DNA of 64,000 bases from assembly GCF_002994655.1 (NCBI RefSeq), contig NZ_PPDL01000012.1, positions 1 to 64,000 on the forward strand. Reading direction: 5' to 3'. Source of the DNA: Corynebacterium sp. 13CS0277. GTDB lineage: Bacteria; Actinomycetota; Actinomycetes; Mycobacteriales; Mycobacteriaceae. Below the pieces are notes generated by a model, which searched no databases, was not told the origin of the DNA, and saw only the letters and a list, made by a program, of their open reading frames with translations. Below, in pieces: positions 9,467-18,470 of the stretch. How positions within the stretch are numbered: the first letter of the stretch is position 1; the number at the start of each line of letters is the position of its first letter. The position numbers and the translations under genes were made by a program.

Positions 9467-11140
9467 CTAGCCCTCGAGGAGGTAGGCGACCGCCTGGTAG
9501 GGGCTCAAGGTCACCTCGGCTGCGGCGGGCACCGGGGCGGCGTTGTTGATGAGCTCGGCTGCGCCAAGGAACTCCTCCGGCAGGGGGATCGTCTGCGGGG
9601 TGGCGGTGAAGTTGCAGGCCACCAGCATGCGGGTGCCCTCGTACTCGCGGATGAAGGCGTAGACGGCCTCGTGGTCGGCGAGATAGGCGACGTAGGAGCC
9701 GTGGGCGATGACCGGGGTGGTGTGGCGCAGCTCGTGGAGGCGGCGGTAGAAGCTCAGCACCGGCATCGGCTCGCCTGCGGTGTGGGCGTCCGCCTCCGCC
9801 AGGGCGGCTTCCACGTTGACGGTCGCCTGGTTGGTGGGCCGCAGCCACGGGGTGCCGGTGGTGAAGCCGGCGGTGGCGCTGGCATCCCACTGCATCGGGG
9901 TGCGGGCGTTGTCGCGGGCCTTGGAGTGCACGATGGCAAACGCCTCGTCTGCCGCGTGGCCGGCCTCCACGAGGGCGGCGTAGGCGTTCTTCGCTTCGAC
10001 GTCGACGTAGTCGTCGATGCTGGTGTACTCCGGGTCGGACATGCCGATCTCTTCACCCATGTAGGTAAAGGGGGTACCGCGGTTGAGGTGCACGGCGGCG
10101 GCCAGGAGGGTGGCGGATTCGCGGCGGTAGTTCTCCACGTCGCCGAAGCGGTCGAGGGCGCGCGGCTGGTCGTGGTTGTTGAAGAACCAGGCGTTCCAGC
10201 CGTCGCCTTCCTGCATGCCCTCGCCCCAGGTGTGGAGCATCGCGATGAGCTTCGCGGGTTCGAACTCGCCGTTGCTCCACTTCTCCCCGTCGACGTAGTC
10301 GACCTTGAGGTGGTGGAAGTTGAAGGACATGTCGAGCTCGCGGTTGTTCGGGTTGGTGTACCCGATGCAGCGCTCAATGGAGGTCGAGCTCATCTCGCCG
10401 ACGGTGACGTGGCGCTCGTCCTGGCCGAAGCTGCGGGCTGCGAGTTCCTGCAGCCACTGGTCGACCAGGGGGCCGTCGGTGTACATGGTGCGGTCGTCGA
10501 CGCCCTCCGGCGCGGAGACGAGCACCTTGTCCTTGCCGATGACGTTGATGACGTCGAAGCGGAAGCCGTAGACGCCCTTGTCGCGCCAGAAGTTGATGAC
10601 CTTCGCGGCTTCCTCCCGCACGGCGGGGTTGTGCCAGTTGAGGTCGGCCTGGGTGACGTCGTAGAGGTGGAGGTAGTACTTGCCGGTGTCGCCGAAGGGG
10701 GCCCAGGCGGAGCCGCCGAACTTGGACACCCAGTTCGTGGTGTCTTCCTTGTCGCGGATGATGAAGTAGTCCTGGTACTTCTCGTCACCGGCCAGCGCCT
10801 TCTGGAACCACTCGTGTTCGGTGGAGACGTGGTTGAGCACCATGTCGAGCATGACGCCGATGTTGTGTTCTTTGAGGCCCGCGATGAGTTCCTCGAAGTC
10901 CTCCATGGTGCCCATGGCCGGGTCGATGGCGCAGTAGTCGGCGACGTCATAGCCGTTGTCGTTGCCCGGGGAGGGGAAGAAGGGGTTGAACCAGATCATG
11001 TCGATCCCCAGGGTCGACAGGTAAGGGATCTTGGCGATGATGCCGCGCAGGTCGCCGACGCCGTCGCCGTTGCTGTCATAGAAGGACTTAGGATAGATCT
11101 GGTAGATAACCTTGTCAGCAAAGCTGCGCTGGGGGGTCAA
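9467..11140 (-). CDS. treC: Trehalose-6-phosphate hydrolase (GH13)
   Basis: 557-residue GH13 enzyme that splits imported trehalose 6-phosphate into glucose and glucose 6-phosphate. GH13 motifs are present: DMVLNHVS, GFRFDVIN with the nucleophile Asp, VGEMSST with the acid/base Glu, and NNHDQPR with the third carboxylate. The stretch TSIERCIGYTNPNN...DMSFNFHHLKVDY is the part I recognise from TreC rather than from oligo-1,6-glucosidases. The TTG at 11140 is chosen because GGAGG sits 5 nt upstream and length fits TreC (about 550). It heads a two-gene unit with the PTS permease. No TreR-like repressor is nearby. Confidence 0.9.
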   Translation of the reverse strand: MTPQRSFADKVIYQIYPKSFYDSNGDGVGDLRGIIAKIPYLSTLGIDMIWFNPFFPSPGNDNGYDVADYCAIDPAMGTMEDFEELIAGLKEHNIGVMLDMVLNHVSTEHEWFQKALAGDEKYQDYFIIRDKEDTTNWVSKFGGSAWAPFGDTGKYYLHLYDVTQADLNWHNPAVREEAAKVINFWRDKGVYGFRFDVINVIGKDKVLVSAPEGVDDRTMYTDGPLVDQWLQELAARSFGQDERHVTVGEMSSTSIERCIGYTNPNNRELDMSFNFHHLKVDYVDGEKWSNGEFEPAKLIAMLHTWGEGMQEGDGWNAWFFNNHDQPRALDRFGDVENYRRESATLLAAAVHLNRGTPFTYMGEEIGMSDPEYTSIDDYVDVEAKNAYAALVEAGHAADEAFAIVHSKARDNARTPMQWDASATAGFTTGTPWLRPTNQATVNVEAALAEADAHTAGEPMPVLSFYRRLHELRHTTPVIAHGSYVAYLADHEAVYAFIREYEGTRMLVACNFTATPQTIPLPEEFLGAAELINNAAPVPAAAEVTLSPYQAVAYLLEG

Positions 11141-11340
11141 CGTTTCCTCCGGGGAGACAACTAGAAAAATTCGTGGCGCGCACTGTGCCACGCGGGCGGA
11201 AGAAGAGAGCCACGGGCGGTGGGGCGCGGGGTGGGCACTGCGGGGGTGCCTGTCGATTTTTTGCCCCATCATCCTCGTGTGGTTCCGATAGTAACCCACC
11301 ACAACAACGCCGAAAAACGCTTGCATGTCACGTCAACACG

Positions 11341-11364
11341 AAACTGTGCCCTGCGACACAGTTT
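11341..11364. promoter_or_regulatory. CRP/GlxR-like palindrome upstream of treC
   Basis: AAACTGTG-N8-CACAGTTT is a perfect inverted repeat. Its core TGTG-N8-CACA fits the TGTGA-N6-TCACA consensus of the cAMP-responsive regulator GlxR at 8 of 10 positions. It lies about 200 nt before the treC start. GlxR control of sugar uptake is established in C. glutamicum; binding here is inferred. Five T follow on the plus strand, so a terminator is the alternative. Confidence 0.45.
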
Positions 11365-12119
11365 TTCCGGATGGGCGGCCCGCTTCCACACCACACTCGC
11401 CATCCCACTGAAGCGGGCTTGCGTTTGTCCGAACGCGCACGTCTGGACAAACACAATCAAAAAAGAAACACTGCCTCTCCCCCATCCCCCTCCCCCGCCA
11501 CTGACCCCCGCGCACAAAGGGCCCAACGGCCACACACGACACCCCGCCACGAGCCCGCCACACCACCCACCTAGCGCCGCCACCGGCCACGCCACCTCGC
11601 GGCATCCGCACACCCCCAGCGCGGCGCAGCCCACGACCCTCGACAGCGTCGGGCCGCGGCAGCCACACACACGCCACGCCAACAGCGACCGCACGCGCAC
11701 ACTCCCCCGGAAAGGGAGAACCACCAGCGGTTCAGTGTGCTCAACCCCCAAGAGCGGGGCATCGTTCACACCCCGCCGGAGGTGTCAGGCCGTGGGCGCT
11801 TCACGCCGCAGAGCACCCCTCAGACAAGCCCGCCACAGGCCCCGCGCAGAGCCCCACGCAGGGCGCGCTGAGGGGCGCGGCAGCGCGCCGGCCGCCGATG
11901 ATGCCGGGCCGCGGACGATGGGAACTCACCCAGCACTCCACCTGAACGTGGTTACATCCACCCCGGCGCATGACACCTGCGACCACCGCACCACTGCCGG
12001 ACGCCGCTACTGCGGCGGGGTGGGGGCCGGTCGGGCAGGGGCAAAAATTGCCACAGCGAGATACGCCACATTCACCACGGGAAGGCCTTGAACCAGGTCC
12101 AAGCCCGCCTGTTTGGCCA

Positions 12120-12125
12120 TAAGAT
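12120..12125 (+). promoter_or_regulatory. -10 box of a leaderless transcript (150-aa gene)
   Basis: TAAGAT lies 7 nt before the ATG at 12133 and favours that start over the upstream in-frame TTG at 12088. Confidence 0.55.
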
Positions 12126-12132
12126 TGTCCGC

Positions 12133-12585
12133 ATGGAACCGATGGAGATCAACGGCGGCCGCTTCTACGTCCGGCCGCTCCACGACGACGACCGCATCGA
12201 CGATCGACCCGCCCTCGCCGAGGCGCTCAACACCACCGAGGACGCCGTCGCCACCTTCGTGGCCACCGCGCGGGACGACTGGCACGCCAACCGCCGACTC
12301 ACGTGGGCGGTGGCAGAACAAACCAATGTCGACATGCTGGCACTGGCCGAACTCGTCCTCCCCCCGGACTTCGTCGCGCCTGAGGAGCGCACGGCGAACA
12401 CTCCCCCGCCGACTACCCCCGCCACGGTGCGCACCATCAGCGTCGGCGACCCCGCACGCGTCCTGCCGAACGATCCTGTCCTCACCAGGAAGACGGTGGG
12501 CGACGCCACCGAGGAGGGCCTCGGCACCGTCCGCCGCTGGGCAGAGGGTTATCTCGGCGTCCGCGTCGTCGACGCCGAGGCCTAA
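12133..12585 (+). CDS. Hypothetical protein, weakly GNAT-like
   Basis: 150 residues. The beginning (EINGGRFYVRPLHDDDR) and LTWAVAEQTNVDML resemble the first strands of GNAT acetyltransferases, but the acetyl-CoA pyrophosphate loop (Q/RxxGxG/A) is missing and the protein is short for the family. It may be a shortened GNAT relative or something unrelated. The C-terminal third (VRTISVGDPARV...RRWAEGYLGVRVVDAEA) gives no recognisable motif. The start is set by the leaderless promoter. It is convergent with the secreted-protein gene. I do not assign a function. Confidence 0.6.
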   Translation: MEPMEINGGRFYVRPLHDDDRIDDRPALAEALNTTEDAVATFVATARDDWHANRRLTWAVAEQTNVDMLALAELVLPPDFVAPEERTANTPPPTTPATVRTISVGDPARVLPNDPVLTRKTVGDATEEGLGTVRRWAEGYLGVRVVDAEA

Positions 12586-12653
12586 ACGCTCAGGGCGCGG
12601 GATCTGCGGCACGATGCCCTGCCGCACCGGCCCACCACCAAAGACACACAAAA

Positions 12654-12705
12654 ACACGCAGGCCTTCCGCCGCCGGGGTCACCCCGGGGAGGAAGGCCTG
12701 CGTGT
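12654..12705. terminator. Bidirectional terminator between convergent genes
   Basis: ACACGCAGGCCTTCC (12654-12668) pairs with GGAAGGCCTGCGTGT (12691-12705), with a second hairpin CCGGGGT/CCCCGG in the loop. On the minus strand a T-rich run follows (complement of 12639-12653), as expected for the leftward secreted-protein gene. Confidence 0.8.
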
Positions 12706-12727
12706 GTCTGTTAGGCGCGTTGCGCTT

Positions 12728-13294
12728 TTAGCGGCCGAGGGCCTTGTTCAGCTGGTCGAGCAGCCAGGTGATGAACTGCTGCCAGTTGAACTCCGCACCG
12801 CGGATCGCGTCAGCGATCGGCTGCGGCAGCGGCGGCAGGGCGTTGAGGACGGAGTTGGCCGGGACGCCAGCGGCAGGAGCACCAGCGGGGGCCGGCGCCG
12901 GGGCGGCTGCGGGGGCGCCAGCAGCTGCGGGCGCGGGGGCCGCAGCCGGAGCGGGTGCCGCTGCCGGGGCGGGTGCGGGAGCGCCACCGAGGTTGATGCC
13001 GCAGGACGCGGCCTTCGCGGTACCGGCGGCGACGGCGGCGTTGACGAACTGCTGCTGGGAGGCGGTGAGCTGGCCACCGGCCTGGCCCTGGGCGTAGGCT
13101 TGGGCAGCGCCGGCGAGCTGGGCCTGGTTGCTCACGCCCTGGCTGGCGAGACCGAGTCGCACCTCCGTGCAGGAGGCGGAGTTGATCTTGTTGATGTAGC
13201 CCTGCTGCTTCGGCGTCAGAGCGCTAGCCTGCGGGGCAACGGCCACAGCGGTGGCGAGCGCCAGGGTGGCGGCGACAGTCTTCGTGAAACGCAT
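12728..13294 (-). CDS. Secreted Ala/Pro-rich protein
   Basis: 188 residues with a Sec signal peptide (MRFTKTVAATLALATAVAVA, cleavage near AQASA-L around residue 26). The mature part has a small helical domain of about 75 residues with two cysteines that could form a disulfide (INSASCTEV and AKAASCGIN). A low-complexity Ala/Pro linker of about 55 residues follows, then a C-terminal amphipathic segment (NWQQFITWLLDQLNKALGR). The ATG at 13294 is chosen because the signal peptide begins there. A secreted protein at the same place next to pyc is also found in C. glutamicum. Function unknown; the linker suggests a protein reaching through the cell wall. Confidence 0.8.
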   Translation of the reverse strand: MRFTKTVAATLALATAVAVAPQASALTPKQQGYINKINSASCTEVRLGLASQGVSNQAQLAGAAQAYAQGQAGGQLTASQQQFVNAAVAAGTAKAASCGINLGGAPAPAPAAAPAPAAAPAPAAAGAPAAAPAPAPAGAPAAGVPANSVLNALPPLPQPIADAIRGAEFNWQQFITWLLDQLNKALGR

Positions 13295-13442
13295 GAGTAC
13301 CTCGAGTACCTGATGTTGGGGAAGGGAAGCACCCGGCATGCACCGGGCAATAGGCAAGCCAGCTTAACACAGGCACCGAAACAGATGTGACGGATGTGAC
13401 TAACGCGGCACAGTACGACCGCCGCCCGACCACCACACACAA

Positions 13443-13484
13443 CGCCCGCAGGCACCGGTCGTGCTGACTCGGTGCCTGCGGGCG
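13443..13484 (-). terminator. Terminator of pyc
   Basis: CGCCCGCAGGCACCG (13443-13457) pairs perfectly with CGGTGCCTGCGGGCG (13470-13484), 35 nt past the pyc stop on the minus strand. Confidence 0.75.
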
Positions 13485-13518
13485 GGCGGGGGCCACTGCC
13501 GTGGCGTGCGGCTGCGCG

Positions 13519-16500
13519 TTACTCGATGACGAGGAGCAGGTCGCCGCCTTCGACCTTGGCGGCCTGGGTGAGGACGACGCGGCTGACGCGACCGCTGGTC
13601 GGCGCGGTGATCGTCGCCTCCATCTTCATGGCCTCGATGATGGCGACCGGGTCGCCGGCCTTGACCTCGTCGCCGTCGATGACGGTGACAGTGACGACGC
13701 CCGCGAAGGGGGCGGCGACGTGGCCGGGCTGGCTCGGGTCGGCCTTTTCGGCGGCCTGGGTGGTGGATTCCACCGAGTGGTCGCGGACCCGCAGGGGGCG
13801 GATCTGGCCGTTGACGTTGAACACGACGGTGCGCATGCCCTTGTCGTCCGGCTCGGAGATCGCATCGAGGCGCACCACCAGGGCGGTGGAATCACCCAAG
13901 TCGATGACGGTTTCTTCGCCTTCGACGAGCCCGTAGAAGAATTCCCGGTCGTCGAGGATGGCGGTGTTGCCGAAGCGGCGGCGGTGTTCGACGAACTCGG
14001 CGGCCGGCTTGGGGAACATCAGCCGGTCGAGTGCGGCGCGGCGGGTGGCCACGTCATCGGAGTCAAGGTTGTCCTGCTCCTCGGCGGGAACCTCGACGAG
14101 GGCGGTGGAGGTTTCCGCGCGGCCTTCGAGGATGCGGCTGCGCAGCGGCTCCGGCCAGCCGCCGGGCGGGGTGCCGAGCTCCCCGCGGAGGAACGCGATG
14201 ACGCTGTCGGGGATGTCGTACTTGTGGGGGTCGGCGACAAACTCGGCGGGGGTGACGTGCGCGCCCACGAGGTGCAGCGCCAGATCGCCGACCACCTTCG
14301 ACGAGGGCGTGACCTTCGTCGGGCGGCCGAGCATCTCGTTGACGGCGGCGTAGTTGTCTTCGATGAGTTCGAATTGGTCCGCCAGGCCGAGGGCGACGGC
14401 CTGGGCACGGAGGTTCGACAGCTGCCCGCCGGGGATTTCGTGGCGGTACACCCGTCCCGTGGGGCCGGGGGTGCCGGACTCGAAGGGGGCGTACATGGTG
14501 CGCACGGCCTCCCAGTAGGGCTCCATGTCACTGACCGCGGCGAGGCTCAAGCCGGTGTCGCGGTAGGTGTCGGCGAAGGCGGCGACGATCGCCGACAGGC
14601 TCGGCTGGCTGGTGGTGCCGGACAGGGGCGCGCTGGCACCGTCGACGGCGTCGGCGCCGGCGTTCGCGGCCGCCAGGTAGGTGGCGAGCTGCCCGCCGGC
14701 GGTGTCGTGGGTGTGGACGTGCACCGGCAGGTCGAATTCTTTCCGCAGGGCGGTGACGAGCTTCGTCGCGGCCGCCGGCCGCAGCAGGCCCGCCATGTCC
14801 TTAATGGCCAACACGTGGGCACCCGAGTTGACGATCTCCTCGGCGAGCCGCAGGTAGTAGTCGAGGGTGTAGAGGTTTTCCTTCGGGTCGGCCAGGTTGC
14901 CGGAGTACGCCATGGCGACCTCCGCGACGGCGGTGCCGGTCTCCAGGACGGCGTCGATGGCGGGCCGCATCTGGGACACATCGTTGAGCGCGTCGAAAAT
15001 GCGGAAGATGTCCACCCCGGAGCGGGCCGCCTCCGCGACGAAGGTGGCGCACACCGAATCCGGGTAGGGGGTGTAGCCGACGGCGTTGCGGCCGCGCAGC
15101 AGCATCTGGATGTTCACGTTCGGCATCGCCGCCCGCAGCTCGTCGAGGCGCGCCCACGGGTCCTCGTGCAGGAAGCGCAGCGCCACATCGTAGGTCGCCC
15201 CGCCCCAGGCCTCCACGGAGAGCAAATCGGGGGTGAGGTAGGAGATGTGGCGGGCCGCATCCACCAGCGCGGAGGAGCGCACGCGGGTCGCCAGCAGCGA
15301 CTGGTGGGCGTCGCGGAACGTCGTATCCGTCACCGCGAGCGCATCCTGCTGGCGCAGCTGCCGGGCGAACTCGGCGGGGCCCAGGTCGCGCAGCTTGTCC
15401 CGGGAGCCGCGCGGGCGCGGGGTGTGGGGCAGCTCCGGGAGCTTGTCGACGGCGCGGACCTGCGCCGGCGGCAGGCCGTGCGGGCGGTTGACGGTGATGT
15501 CCGCCAGGTAGTCGAGGATGCGGCCCGGCTCGTCGTCGGCCGGCGGGGCGGACAGCAGCCAGGGGTGCTCCGCGATGAAGCTCGTCGCCACCCGCTGGGT
15601 GGTGAAGTCCTTCTCCCGCAGCAGGGCCCGCAGGAACCCAATGTTGGTCGCCACCCCGGACACGTGGAACTCGGCCAGGGCGCGCTGCGCGCGGGCCACG
15701 GCGGTGGCGAAGTCGCTGCCGCGGCAGGTCATCTTCACCAGCATCGAATCGAAGTGGGCGGTGATTTCGCCGCCCAGCTGGATCGCGCCATCGAGGCGCA
15801 CGCCCGCACCGCCCGGGGAGCGGTAGGAGGTGATGGTGCCCGTGTCGGGGCGGAAACCGTTGGCCGGGTCCTCGGTGGTGATGCGGCACTGCAGGGCCGC
15901 GCCGTGCACCGCAATAGCGTCCTGGGTGAGCCCCAGTTCCTTCAAGGTCGCGCCGGCGGCGATCTGCATCTGTGCCTTCACCAAGTCCACCTGGGTGACT
16001 TCCTCGGTGACGGTGTGCTCCACCTGGATGCGGGGGTTCATCTCGATGAAGACGTACTCGCCCGCCTCGTCGACGAGGAACTCCACGGTGCCGGCACCGG
16101 AGTAGCCGATGTGCTTGCAGAAGCGCACCGCGTCCGCGCAGATCTTCTCCCGCAGCTCCGGCGAGATGTGCTGGGCGGGGGCGATCTCCACGACCTTCTG
16201 GTGGCGGCGCTGCAGGGAGCAGTCGCGCTCAAACAGGTGCACCACATCGCCGGTGTGGTCGCCCAGGATCTGCACCTCAATGTGCTGGGGGTTAATGACC
16301 GCGCGCTCAATGTAGACGCGCGCATCACCGAAGGCGCTCAACGCCTCCCGGGACGCCTCCGCCGCGAGGTGGCGCAGGTCTTTTTCCTCGGGGATGAAAC
16401 GCATGCCGCGCCCGCCGCCACCGGCCACCGCCTTGACGAACAGCGGGTAGGCCTGGCCCTCGGCCTGGGCGACGAGGGTATCAATGTCGTCGGTGGGTTC

Positions 16501-16926
16501 CGACTCGTTCAGCGTGGGCAGGCCCGCCTCCCGGGCAGCTTTCACCGCGCGCGCCTTATCGCCCGTGAGGTCCAGCACCTCCGGGGAGGGACCAATGAAG
16601 GTCACGCCATTCTCGGCGCACTCCCGCGCCAGCTGCGCGTTCTCGCTGAGGAAGCCGTAGCCCGGGTACACCGCGTCCGCGTGGGATTCCTTCGCCGCGC
16701 GCAGAATCTCATCAATATCCAGGTAGGCCTTGACCGGGGAGCCCTCCGTGCCGATGCGGTACGCCTCGGAGGCGTGGGAGCGGTGGAAGGAGTTCCGGTC
16801 CTCCCGCGGATACACCGCCACGGTCTCGGCACCGATCTCGTAGGCGGCGCGGAACGCGCGGACGGCGATCTCGCCACGGTTGGCGACGAGGATTTTTTTA
16901 AAGCTGGCTACGCGAGGCGTACTCAT
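13519..16926 (-). CDS. pyc: Pyruvate carboxylase
   Basis: 1135-residue single-chain pyruvate carboxylase, which makes oxaloacetate from pyruvate, bicarbonate and ATP and refills the TCA cycle. The biotin carboxylase domain (about 1-460) starts [16 protein letters not shown] and has GGGGRGMRF and EMNPRIQVEHTVTEE. The carboxyltransferase domain (about 530-830) has TDTTFRDAHQSLLATR and HVHTHDTAGGQ, holding metal and substrate ligands. The biotinyl domain ends the chain with EAMKME, biotin on Lys1101. The length matches C. glutamicum Pyc (1140). It is transcribed alone and followed by a hairpin. Two tandem ATCACAGC copies lie upstream (16993-17008). Confidence 0.98.
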   Translation of the reverse strand: MSTPRVASFKKILVANRGEIAVRAFRAAYEIGAETVAVYPREDRNSFHRSHASEAYRIGTEGSPVKAYLDIDEILRAAKESHADAVYPGYGFLSENAQLARECAENGVTFIGPSPEVLDLTGDKARAVKAAREAGLPTLNESEPTDDIDTLVAQAEGQAYPLFVKAVAGGGGRGMRFIPEEKDLRHLAAEASREALSAFGDARVYIERAVINPQHIEVQILGDHTGDVVHLFERDCSLQRRHQKVVEIAPAQHISPELREKICADAVRFCKHIGYSGAGTVEFLVDEAGEYVFIEMNPRIQVEHTVTEEVTQVDLVKAQMQIAAGATLKELGLTQDAIAVHGAALQCRITTEDPANGFRPDTGTITSYRSPGGAGVRLDGAIQLGGEITAHFDSMLVKMTCRGSDFATAVARAQRALAEFHVSGVATNIGFLRALLREKDFTTQRVATSFIAEHPWLLSAPPADDEPGRILDYLADITVNRPHGLPPAQVRAVDKLPELPHTPRPRGSRDKLRDLGPAEFARQLRQQDALAVTDTTFRDAHQSLLATRVRSSALVDAARHISYLTPDLLSVEAWGGATYDVALRFLHEDPWARLDELRAAMPNVNIQMLLRGRNAVGYTPYPDSVCATFVAEAARSGVDIFRIFDALNDVSQMRPAIDAVLETGTAVAEVAMAYSGNLADPKENLYTLDYYLRLAEEIVNSGAHVLAIKDMAGLLRPAAATKLVTALRKEFDLPVHVHTHDTAGGQLATYLAAANAGADAVDGASAPLSGTTSQPSLSAIVAAFADTYRDTGLSLAAVSDMEPYWEAVRTMYAPFESGTPGPTGRVYRHEIPGGQLSNLRAQAVALGLADQFELIEDNYAAVNEMLGRPTKVTPSSKVVGDLALHLVGAHVTPAEFVADPHKYDIPDSVIAFLRGELGTPPGGWPEPLRSRILEGRAETSTALVEVPAEEQDNLDSDDVATRRAALDRLMFPKPAAEFVEHRRRFGNTAILDDREFFYGLVEGEETVIDLGDSTALVVRLDAISEPDDKGMRTVVFNVNGQIRPLRVRDHSVESTTQAAEKADPSQPGHVAAPFAGVVTVTVIDGDEVKAGDPVAIIEAMKMEATITAPTSGRVSRVVLTQAAKVEGGDLLLVIE

Positions 16927-17219
16927 GGGCGCGATTAGGGCCTTTCCTTCAAGCTAAGTACTTATGACTCAGGTCACTTGCACGGGGACTGTATCACAGC
17001 ATCACAGCTGTAGCAGACCTGCTTCATAGTCATTATCACCCCCACGGACTACCCCCGCCGCCGCCCCCGCAGGACGCGCCCCACCCCCACCACCGGCCAC
17101 CGGCGCGCCGAGACGCAGCGCCATCAGTCGGCCGCGCACACAACGCGGGTTTTATACGTCTATCCGCGGGCTAGGGTTTAGATGTTTATACGCAGCTGTG
17201 ATGGGATACACTCGCCCCC
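16927..17219. other. Divergent pyc / ATPase promoter region
   Basis: About 290 nt. It contains a tandem 8-bp repeat ATCACAGC (16993-17008) in the pyc upstream region and the TACACT -10 of the rightward ATPase gene. No other gene is seen. Confidence 0.45.
17207..17212 (+). promoter_or_regulatory. -10 box of a leaderless transcript (ATPase gene)
   Basis: TACACT lies 7 nt before the ATG at 17220, with no ribosome binding site in between. This supports 17220 over the internal ATG at 17256. Confidence 0.6.
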
Positions 17220-18266
17220 ATGGATGCCGCCGCCAACCCCTTCCGCGCGACACACATGACGCCGCCGCACACCTTCCTCGGCCGCACCGCGGCCCTCAAG
17301 GTCTGTGAGGACGCATTCCGCGGGCACGACCAAGGGCCCATCCTGGCAGTCTCCGGCCCGCGCGGCTCCGGACTCAGTAGCCTGCTGGGCGAGCTCCACC
17401 GACGCGCCAAGGACGCAGGCTGGGCCGTCCACGCGTGCACCCCTGCCGGACCCCACACGCCCGGATCGGACCTGCCGGCGACGGCGGATGCACTCCACAC
17501 TGCGCTCAACCCCACCCCAGGCGCAGGCACCGGGCGCGGCGTCCTCCTCACCGTCGACGACGTGCACCACCTCCGACGCCGCGCACGCGACGAGATCCTC
17601 GCTGCAGCACACGCGCTGCGCCTCAGCGGCACCCCCAGCGTGCTCGTCTTCGCCGGCCGCAGTGGCACCATCGACACGCTCCGCACCCAGAATGACTCAC
17701 TCCTACTGCGGGGTACACGCCGCTACCGCCTGGGCCCGCTCACCGAGGACGATGCCCGCACCCTCCTACAGCAGGTGGCCGCCGACTCCCCCATCCCCTT
17801 CACCGAGGACGCCGCCCGCATCGTGGCCGAGCTGGCGCAGGGGCACCCGCGCTTCCTGCAGCTGGCAGGCCAGCTCGCGTGGGATGCGGCCGCGGAGGAG
17901 GGGGCCACAACCATCGACGCTGCACTCGCCCGCGCGGTCACCCTCTCCGCCGCCACCACGCTGGGGGACAGTGCGTACAGCCTCGATATCCACCGGCTGC
18001 CGCAGCAACAGCAGCGCTTCCTCCACGCCATGGCCGACATCGCGACGGCACAGACGCTGCCTGAGCAGACCTACCCGCTAGCCGGGGCCCGCATCACGGA
18101 CATCGCCGCGCACCTCGGCGCACAGGTCACCGATCTCTCCGGCATCCGGGCGCGGCTCCTCGCCCGCGACCTCATTGCCGCCCCCGCCCGCGGGCTGCTG
18201 GTCTTCACGCTGCCTGTCATGGACGCCTGGTTGCGCGGGCGGACACAACCCGAGGTCATCCACTAA
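17220..18266 (+). CDS. AAA-type ATPase-like protein with degenerate P-loop
   Basis: 348 residues. The layout is that of a STAND/AAA NTPase: an FLGR entry motif (19-22), a P-loop-like GPRGSGLSS (46-54), a Walker B-like VLLTVDDVHH with Asp113/Asp114, a sensor-like VLVFAGRSG, and a helical lid (LTEDDARTLLQQV, LAQGHPRFLQLAGQ). The C-terminal part looks like a winged helix (ITDIAAHLGAQVTDLSGIRARLLARDLI). The invariant P-loop lysine is replaced by Leu52, so ATP hydrolysis is doubtful. No obvious signal peptide or membrane helix. It is single, divergent from pyc and convergent with lpdA. A regulator or scaffold role is possible but not shown. Confidence 0.8.
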   Translation: MDAAANPFRATHMTPPHTFLGRTAALKVCEDAFRGHDQGPILAVSGPRGSGLSSLLGELHRRAKDAGWAVHACTPAGPHTPGSDLPATADALHTALNPTPGAGTGRGVLLTVDDVHHLRRRARDEILAAAHALRLSGTPSVLVFAGRSGTIDTLRTQNDSLLLRGTRRYRLGPLTEDDARTLLQQVAADSPIPFTEDAARIVAELAQGHPRFLQLAGQLAWDAAAEEGATTIDAALARAVTLSAATTLGDSAYSLDIHRLPQQQQRFLHAMADIATAQTLPEQTYPLAGARITDIAAHLGAQVTDLSGIRARLLARDLIAAPARGLLVFTLPVMDAWLRGRTQPEVIH

Positions 18267-18393
18267 CCCCCGACGCGCGCGATAAGCCACGACGCCCGGC
18301 GGCTCCTTTGCCTGCGCGCCACGTCCACTCCTCCGCGACCCGTCGCCCTCCCCACGCGCTTCCCGGCCAGGCACCCTCCCCCACCCCACACAA

Positions 18394-18444
18394 ACCACCG
18401 CCGCCACGGGCCGGGTGTGACAACCCAGCCGTGACGGCGGTGGT
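18394..18444. terminator. Bidirectional terminator between the ATPase gene and lpdA
   Basis: ACCACCGCCG (18394-18403) pairs with CGGCGGTGGT (18435-18444), with inner pairing ACGG/CCGT and GGGT/ACCC. The hairpin sits between convergent genes, 26 nt from the lpdA stop. Confidence 0.75.
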
Positions 18445-18470
18445 AACGAGGGTGGGTGGCTGCGCCAGGT

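Larger units (their letters stand above)
11141..12132. other. Large spacer upstream of treC
   Basis: About 990 nt between treC and the rightward gene at 12133. No convincing gene is seen. It contains a CRP-like palindrome (11341-11364) and a treC-directed AT-richer patch near 11285-11335. The rest is C/A-rich with Pro/Thr/Arg shadow frames. Confidence 0.45.

Noticed and set aside
13501..16938. A 1145-codon open frame antisense to pyc
   Set aside because: It is a GC-rich shadow: Arg/Gly/Val/Asp-repetitive, no family, while the opposite strand encodes full-length Pyc.
16993..17008. Tandem ATCACAGC as a GlxR site for pyc
   Set aside because: The half-sites are direct, not inverted, and the TGTGA half is missing; kept only as a short repeat note.
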